From Acidobacteriaceae bacterium (lineage in GTDB: Bacteria > Acidobacteriota > Terriglobia > Terriglobales > Acidobacteriaceae), in the NCBI GenBank assembly GCA_025355505.1, contig JANXZM010000091.1, forward strand, positions 1 to 37,076: a DNA stretch of 37,076 nucleotides, written 5' to 3'. How positions within the stretch are numbered: the stretch's first letter is position 1; each line of letters opens with the position of its first letter. Both the position numbers and the translations under genes were made by a program. Under the pieces are notes generated by a model, which was not told the origin of the DNA, did not search any database, and saw only the letters and a program-made list of their open reading frames with translations. Shown piece after piece: positions 33,353-37,076 of this stretch.

Positions 33353-33375
33353 GAGACGGGGCTCCGCCCCGTCTC
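33353..33375. repeat. Perfect hairpin, 10-bp stem
   Basis: GAGACGGGGC-TCC-GCCCCGTCTC. It is 19 bases after the DUF6526 gene stop and could act as a terminator, but no T-run follows; it resembles REP-type palindromes of this genome. Confidence 0.6.
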
Positions 33376-33447
33376 CGCCACCCCCGCTAAAAGTCATTTT
33401 TAACTTGAACTGACTTCGCTGGGTGCCGCGCAACGAACCGCAGCTAA

Positions 33448-33509
33448 GGAAACTCTGATCAAGTTGGTTCCCGGACAGTTTTGCCAACCCTGACTGATTC
33501 AGATAATCC
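33448..33509. mobile_element. 62-bp IS5-like MITE
   Basis: The ends GGAAACTCTGATCAAGTTGG and (inverse) GGATTATCTGAATCAGTC are imperfect inverted repeats (11 of the first 17 positions equal). The flanks are CTAA and CTAG, both YTAR as in IS5-group target duplications. The left end matches the IS5-family end at 36942 and the right end matches 185-203. No coding capacity. Confidence 0.55.
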
Positions 33510-33518
33510 CTAGCGTAG

Positions 33519-33559
33519 GGACGGGCGCCCTCGCCCGTCCAAGCCGAGCACAGCTCGGC
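33519..33559. repeat. Two adjacent hairpins
   Basis: GGACGGGCG-CCCT-CGCCCGTCC (33519-33540) is followed by GCCGAGC-ACA-GCTCGGC (33543-33559). Both are perfect stems and probably REP-type. Confidence 0.6.
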
Positions 33560-33826
33560 CCCGCAGCGTGCACCAGCAGGACTTCACCCGCTGCGAAAAG
33601 AGTCAGGCCTATCCCGCACCCTCGCACCCAAAACCAAAATTCCCACTTGTTACTCAGTGGGTTCCCCCTGTGTCCTCTGTTTCTCCGGGAGTGAAAAATT
33701 CCTCTCGACCAGCGCCAACTCCCAGCTTTTCTCCACTTCCGCCCTGGAATCCGGGTCAGCCCAACCACTCTTCCTCCACTTGTTACTCCCCAGATACCTC
33801 CAAAACAAAGGGAATTATATACTTGA

Positions 33827-35680
33827 CTAGCCATTTCTAGAGGCTAACCAATCGTAGAACTTTTCGGGAATCGCCGAGATTTCGTCGTCTAAATATTTGT
33901 TCCCGTCATTGTCAGTAATCTCGCGACCATCCAAGTGTCGGAGGAATATCGGCGTCCCTCGCTTGTCAATTCCGGCAGTCTTTGGTGCCGCCATAAAGAC
34001 CGTATGGTTACTCTCAAAAATATTGGCTTCGGCCCTTCGCACTTCCTCTTTCGTGAACTTCTGAACAATCAGCACGCTTGGATTATTCACGCCGCCGCTG
34101 ACTGCAAACGTCTCCTTGGGTAAGTCCACCGAGGCGACAATTCGCCCACGCCTCAGCAGCCATGACCGCAGAAACCGCAGACTGGGGTTGTTCAAAATAC
34201 CATCGGGGAGGACGATTCCCAAGTATCCGCCCTCCCGCAGACACGCCATGGCCTTTTCGACAAATAGTTGCTCTGCTGGAATCGCCCCTCTACGGTTCTT
34301 AGTTTCCCAATTTGTAAGCTCGTAGCCGTCGAGCACATGGGCATCATCAATTTTCACCTCGGATCCAAATGGGGGATTGGTGAGGACAATGTCCGCACGA
34401 CCATAGGGAACCTTCTTGCGCGCTTCATCAGACCACTCGCCGGGAGACCGGCTAGAGTCCGCACGAAAGATATTGGTTGAACCGTCGCCGTGCATCACTA
34501 GATTCATTTGAGCCGTGCGCACAAGGAACGGATTTATATCCATCCCGAACATGCTGCGAGCACATGCATCGCGCACGCGCCTGCGAATCTTTCCTTCTAT
34601 ATCGCGGCTATTTCTAGTGGTCTCTTGGCGCCTGATGATACGACGCAAATTGTCTATCCACGAGACCAAAAAGCCTCCGGTACCGCAACAGCAATCAATA
34701 ACCTTCAAATCACTCAGGGCGTCTTCGTGAAACATCGACTGAATGATCTTGACGGTCATATCACATACATTGCGTGGGGTGAAGTATTCTCCCCTGTCGC
34801 CGCGAAGGTTCTGACCAACCAATTCTTCGTAAGCTGCCCCCTTCACGTCTGTCTCGGTCTCAGTCAGGGAAATGTATTGCATCTCCGCCACCACATAGGC
34901 GAGGACTAATGGTTCTAGCCTAATTTGCTCGTTTTCCTCGAAAATGTGAGGGAACCGATCTTTAACCTTCGAGAACAGCGGGCGAATCCTATCTTCCAAT
35001 AGTTTGCGCCGCCCACTTTCAGAACGCTGCTCTTTTGGATCGACGGCGAAGTTAAGCTCCGCCCCAGCACTTTCCTCTTCGTCGTACATCTTACAGAAAA
35101 TCAGCTTGAGCATTTCGTGAAATGCTTCGGCTTTTTGAAAACCTCCGTTTACGTGAATGTAGTTATGACAGCGCCGAAACATAGCAGTTAAATCATGTGT
35201 TACCTGCAAATCCTTGCGCTCAGGACGGCGCGGGCGATCCTCTCCGGCCAATGGTATGTCCGTGATTATTACTAGCTCGCCGTCAGGATTCTTTTCATAA
35301 GCTTGGCGTGCCTTGCCGACCCACAACCCAAACTTGCACGACACCGAGGCCGCCATATAGCTCTTGAGTTGACCATCGCCCTTACTTTTGTCAGATAGGT
35401 TTATGTCGTCCCTCTTGGTTTCAAGGATTATGACGATATTGTCCTGAATGTGATTAGAACCGGGCTTGAAAACAACAATGTCCGCCCGTTTGCGGGTTAC
35501 TCCCATCTGAATGGGGAACTCAAGAGCTACGTCATCTTTGGAATAGCCGTACTCGTCAATAAGGCTGCGTGCCCACCGCTGCCGGACGTGTTCTTCGGGG
35601 GTCTCCTTGCGGAGACTGCCAGTAAGGAAACAGCGTATATGCCCGCGTGGAATTAGATAAGTAACAACTGGTGAACTCAT
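33827..35680 (-). CDS. Nuclease-methyltransferase fusion (type I/IIB-like RM subunit)
   Basis: This 617-residue protein has an N-terminal PD-(D/E)xK-like domain of HSDR_N type (RKRADIVVF about 67-73, IILETKRDD about 83-91: D and ExK). A helical linker follows, then an N6-adenine methyltransferase: AYEELVGQNLRGDRGEYFTP, motif I IDCCCGTGGF (about 328-337, normally DPACGTGGF) and motif IV LTNPPFG (about 432-438). The last part resembles the HsdM C-terminal region. Its start overlaps the stop of the specificity gene (ATGA). A joined nuclease and methylase with a separate specificity subunit is the BcgI (type IIB) plan; a modification-only type I variant is the alternative. GC content is lower than in the core genes. 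Confidence 0.85.
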   Translation of the reverse strand: MSSPVVTYLIPRGHIRCFLTGSLRKETPEEHVRQRWARSLIDEYGYSKDDVALEFPIQMGVTRKRADIVVFKPGSNHIQDNIVIILETKRDDINLSDKSKGDGQLKSYMAASVSCKFGLWVGKARQAYEKNPDGELVIITDIPLAGEDRPRRPERKDLQVTHDLTAMFRRCHNYIHVNGGFQKAEAFHEMLKLIFCKMYDEEESAGAELNFAVDPKEQRSESGRRKLLEDRIRPLFSKVKDRFPHIFEENEQIRLEPLVLAYVVAEMQYISLTETETDVKGAAYEELVGQNLRGDRGEYFTPRNVCDMTVKIIQSMFHEDALSDLKVIDCCCGTGGFLVSWIDNLRRIIRRQETTRNSRDIEGKIRRRVRDACARSMFGMDINPFLVRTAQMNLVMHGDGSTNIFRADSSRSPGEWSDEARKKVPYGRADIVLTNPPFGSEVKIDDAHVLDGYELTNWETKNRRGAIPAEQLFVEKAMACLREGGYLGIVLPDGILNNPSLRFLRSWLLRRGRIVASVDLPKETFAVSGGVNNPSVLIVQKFTKEEVRRAEANIFESNHTVFMAAPKTAGIDKRGTPIFLRHLDGREITDNDGNKYLDDEISAIPEKFYDWLASRNG

Positions 35681-36498
35681 GCGCCCACCATCCCCGCCGT
35701 GTCGTCCGCAATTGTAGCAAGAGTGTCAATGGCTTGCTCGCGCATCTTTAGAGCGTGCATGGTCTTTTTGTGGATTGCAGAAACGTCGGCTTGTTCCAAC
35801 ATGGGAACCAATATTGTTTTAATCTGGTGGTGAGTTACATGGTCAATTTGACCTCCATGCGTATGGCCGCTGATCTGCTTCTGGGCTATGGGAGAGGACA
35901 GATATGCGTGTAAGAAGCCGACGGTGTTGGGATCGTTCGGAATGATGCGTATTAAGTCGTGCGTTGCCACCCATCGATCCAGACGCTCGGGGACGTAGAA
36001 CACTCTACCAATTGTGCCTGAGCAGGTCAGTAACAGCCATCCAGTCCGGATGATTAGCTCGTTAATATCAACGTCCGTCTGCCGGGACAGGTAGCGGGTT
36101 TGGTCGCTCAGCTTTCCGATTCCAGTGAGGCTCATCAGATCGGTGGCGTTGACATATGGTATTCCGTGATCCTTGTCAGCGGCCCAGATACGAACAAACT
36201 GACCAGGCAAGAGAACCGTAGCCATATCCGAAAGAAGCTTCAACGCATAACCAGATTTCCGTAGCGCCGTGAGTGCAGCAGCCGTATCGCGGTCATAGTG
36301 GCTCGCATCCAGTCGGATATTTGCATTCTCGTATATATCCTGTAGTGGCACTTCCCAAGTATCCACGGCGGCCCTGTTGTTGATGAGAGCATTCTTGGTT
36401 GTGGCCGGAGGAGCGCCCAACACGGCGTCAACCATCTCATCGAACTTGCCATACAGGTCGTTACTGGCGGTGTTAATTACGGAGACTGGCTTCTTCAT
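35677..36498 (-). CDS. Restriction-modification specificity subunit, single TRD
   Basis: The 273-residue protein has one target-recognition domain: NIRLDASHYDRDTAAALTAL, GYALKLLSDMATVLLPGQFV, then IIRTGWLLLTCSGTIGRVFY and the conserved HTHGGQIDHVTHHQIKTILV just before a helical spacer (HKKTMHALKMREQAIDTLAT). It is half the size of a normal HsdS (two TRDs), as expected if it dimerises or if the system is BcgI-like. It is placed between a transposase and the nuclease-methylase, sharing 4-base ATGA overlaps with both. The first 50 residues are not recognised. Confidence 0.85.
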   Translation of the reverse strand: MKKPVSVINTASNDLYGKFDEMVDAVLGAPPATTKNALINNRAAVDTWEVPLQDIYENANIRLDASHYDRDTAAALTALRKSGYALKLLSDMATVLLPGQFVRIWAADKDHGIPYVNATDLMSLTGIGKLSDQTRYLSRQTDVDINELIIRTGWLLLTCSGTIGRVFYVPERLDRWVATHDLIRIIPNDPNTVGFLHAYLSSPIAQKQISGHTHGGQIDHVTHHQIKTILVPMLEQADVSAIHKKTMHALKMREQAIDTLATIADDTAGMVGA

Positions 36499-36941
36499 GC
36501 CGTCAATCCCCTATATGAGAGTCTGCGGCCTATCATTCCATCGATGGTTCCGTTAATTGAATCTAAGCTGCCGAGACGTGCAGCATTGTGCCGATGAGAA
36601 AATTCCTCCACGTACCGATGAAGGTGCTTGGCACTCATGTGATGGTGAACGCCATAATATCCGCGCTTAAGCAACGCCCAGAACGATTCGATGCCGTTGG
36701 TGTGGGCCTTGCCGCGCACATATTCGCCTACACTGTGAGCGACTGCCTGATGCTTGTATCCCACCAAGCCGACATACCCGGCGTGCGAGTCGCTGTAGAT
36801 TGTGGCACCATAGCGAACATTCTCGGTGATAGCAGCATGTGGCGTTTCTCTATCGGTGTTCTGAATGGGGAAAGCCTTGACGGTGCCGGAGCGCGAACGC
36901 ATCCCAAATACCGCCGTCTTTCCTACCCCACCACGCCCTAG
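36495..36941 (-). pseudogene. IS1595/ISXO2-type transposase, N-terminus removed by IS5
   Basis: The remaining frame reads GRGGVGKTAVFGMRSRSGTV, then TENVRYGATIYSDSHAGYVG, VAHSVGEYVRGKAHTNGIES and FWALLKRGYYGVHHHMSAKH: the catalytic ISXO2-type domain with the DSHAGY aspartate and the NGIESFWA glutamate. The N-terminal zinc ribbon/HTH and the first catalytic residue are missing because an IS5-family end begins at 36942; the first eight codons of the open frame (MENLIRVS) are encoded by that IS. The stop overlaps the specificity-subunit start (ATGA), so the transposase was the first gene of a coupled operon. Confidence 0.85.
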
Positions 36942-37076
36942 GGAGACTCTGATTAAGTTCTCCATTTTCCACTGATGTTCAGGATAGATTGAGGGGAGAG
37001 CATCGGAGGGGTGGCGAGGATGAAACAGCGGACACTGGCGGCGCAGAGCGGGTTTGAACGGTACACGAAGAAGACG
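36942..37076 (+). mobile_element. IS5-family insertion sequence, left end (runs off the window)
   Basis: The left inverted repeat GGAGACTCTGATTAAGTTCT starts right after CTAG (36938-36941), a YTAR target site typical of the IS5 group. The transposase start codon follows at 37020. It interrupts the IS1595-type transposase gene. Confidence 0.75.
37020..37076 (+). CDS. IS5-family transposase, first 19 residues
   Basis: ATG 37020 encodes MKQRTLAAQSGFERYTKKT before the window ends. This start is characteristic of IS5-group transposases (MKQxTLAxxGFExYxKxTRR). GTGGCGAGG precedes the ATG as a weak ribosome site. The rest, including the DDE motif, lies outside the window. Confidence 0.8.
   Translation, partial: MKQRTLAAQSGFERYTKKT

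Larger units (their letters stand above)
33335..33826. other. Palindrome-rich intergenic region
   Basis: No supported gene. It contains four palindromic features (33353-33375, 33448-33509, 33519-33540, 33543-33559) within 210 bases. The 260 bases next to the methyltransferase stop hold only a spurious minus-strand frame; the presumed left end of the cargo transposon would lie here. Confidence 0.5.

Noticed and set aside
33499-33834. Minus-strand ORF overlapping the methyltransferase stop
   Set aside because: Crosses the MITE and two hairpins, no ribosome site, tryptophan/glycine-rich nonsense.
33827-36965. BREX, DISARM or other multi-gene defence island
   Set aside because: No PglZ, BrxC/L, helicase or phospholipase-like genes are in the window; only a methylase-nuclease and a specificity subunit are present.
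1-37076. CRISPR arrays or rRNA genes
   Set aside because: No regularly spaced repeats and no rRNA-like sequence were seen; repeats are hairpins or short tandem units.

Overview
The window looks like a piece of a soil Acidobacteriota (Terriglobia/Koribacter-like) chromosome. The grounds are a GC-rich sequence, a Ser/Thr kinase with a PD40 beta-propeller sensor, many hairpin repeats, and a chromosomal origin neighbourhood embedded in mobile-element debris. The phylum is inferred from gene style and was not tested.

Left third (1-12,000) is accessory DNA. It holds an IS5-type end at the left edge, a broken excisionase/integrase pair, an intact kinase-PD40 receptor, and tRNA-Val(GAC) whose 3' 53 bp are repeated exactly 2.4 kb downstream (att duplication around a small island with a MOSC protein and a decayed DUF4197 gene). 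These are followed by a frameshifted integrase remnant, a decayed secreted-protein gene, a large Tat-exported glycosidase-like protein with AT-richer DNA, and a graveyard of three transposase types.

Middle (12,000-20,300): an EF-G-like GTPase, then about 4 kb of toxin-antitoxin loci. vapBC and brnTA are intact; the other loci are truncated, duplicated or internally deleted. A VOC protein, ruvB and ridA sit among them.

Origin region (20,000-29,700): on the minus strand rpmH-rnpA-yidD-yidC-jag-dnaA-dnaN-mscL-rpmB, with mnmE divergent from rpmH. The dnaA-dnaN intergenic region carries degenerate DnaA boxes and an AT-rich stretch and is the best oriC candidate. The G domain of mnmE contains an in-frame copy of a hairpin repeat that also occurs twice in intergenic DNA.

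Right end (29,900-37,076): a secreted protein, a corrinoid methyltransferase pair (MttB-type enzyme plus B12-binding protein), a DUF6526 membrane protein, a cluster of palindromes including a 62-bp IS5-like MITE, and a minus-strand operon in which an IS1595/ISXO2-type transposase, a short specificity subunit and a nuclease-methyltransferase fusion are joined by successive ATGA overlaps. This is the most interesting system here: a compact BcgI-like restriction-modification module that appears to be cargo of an IS1595-type transposon, later cut by an IS5-family element whose transposase start forms the right edge.
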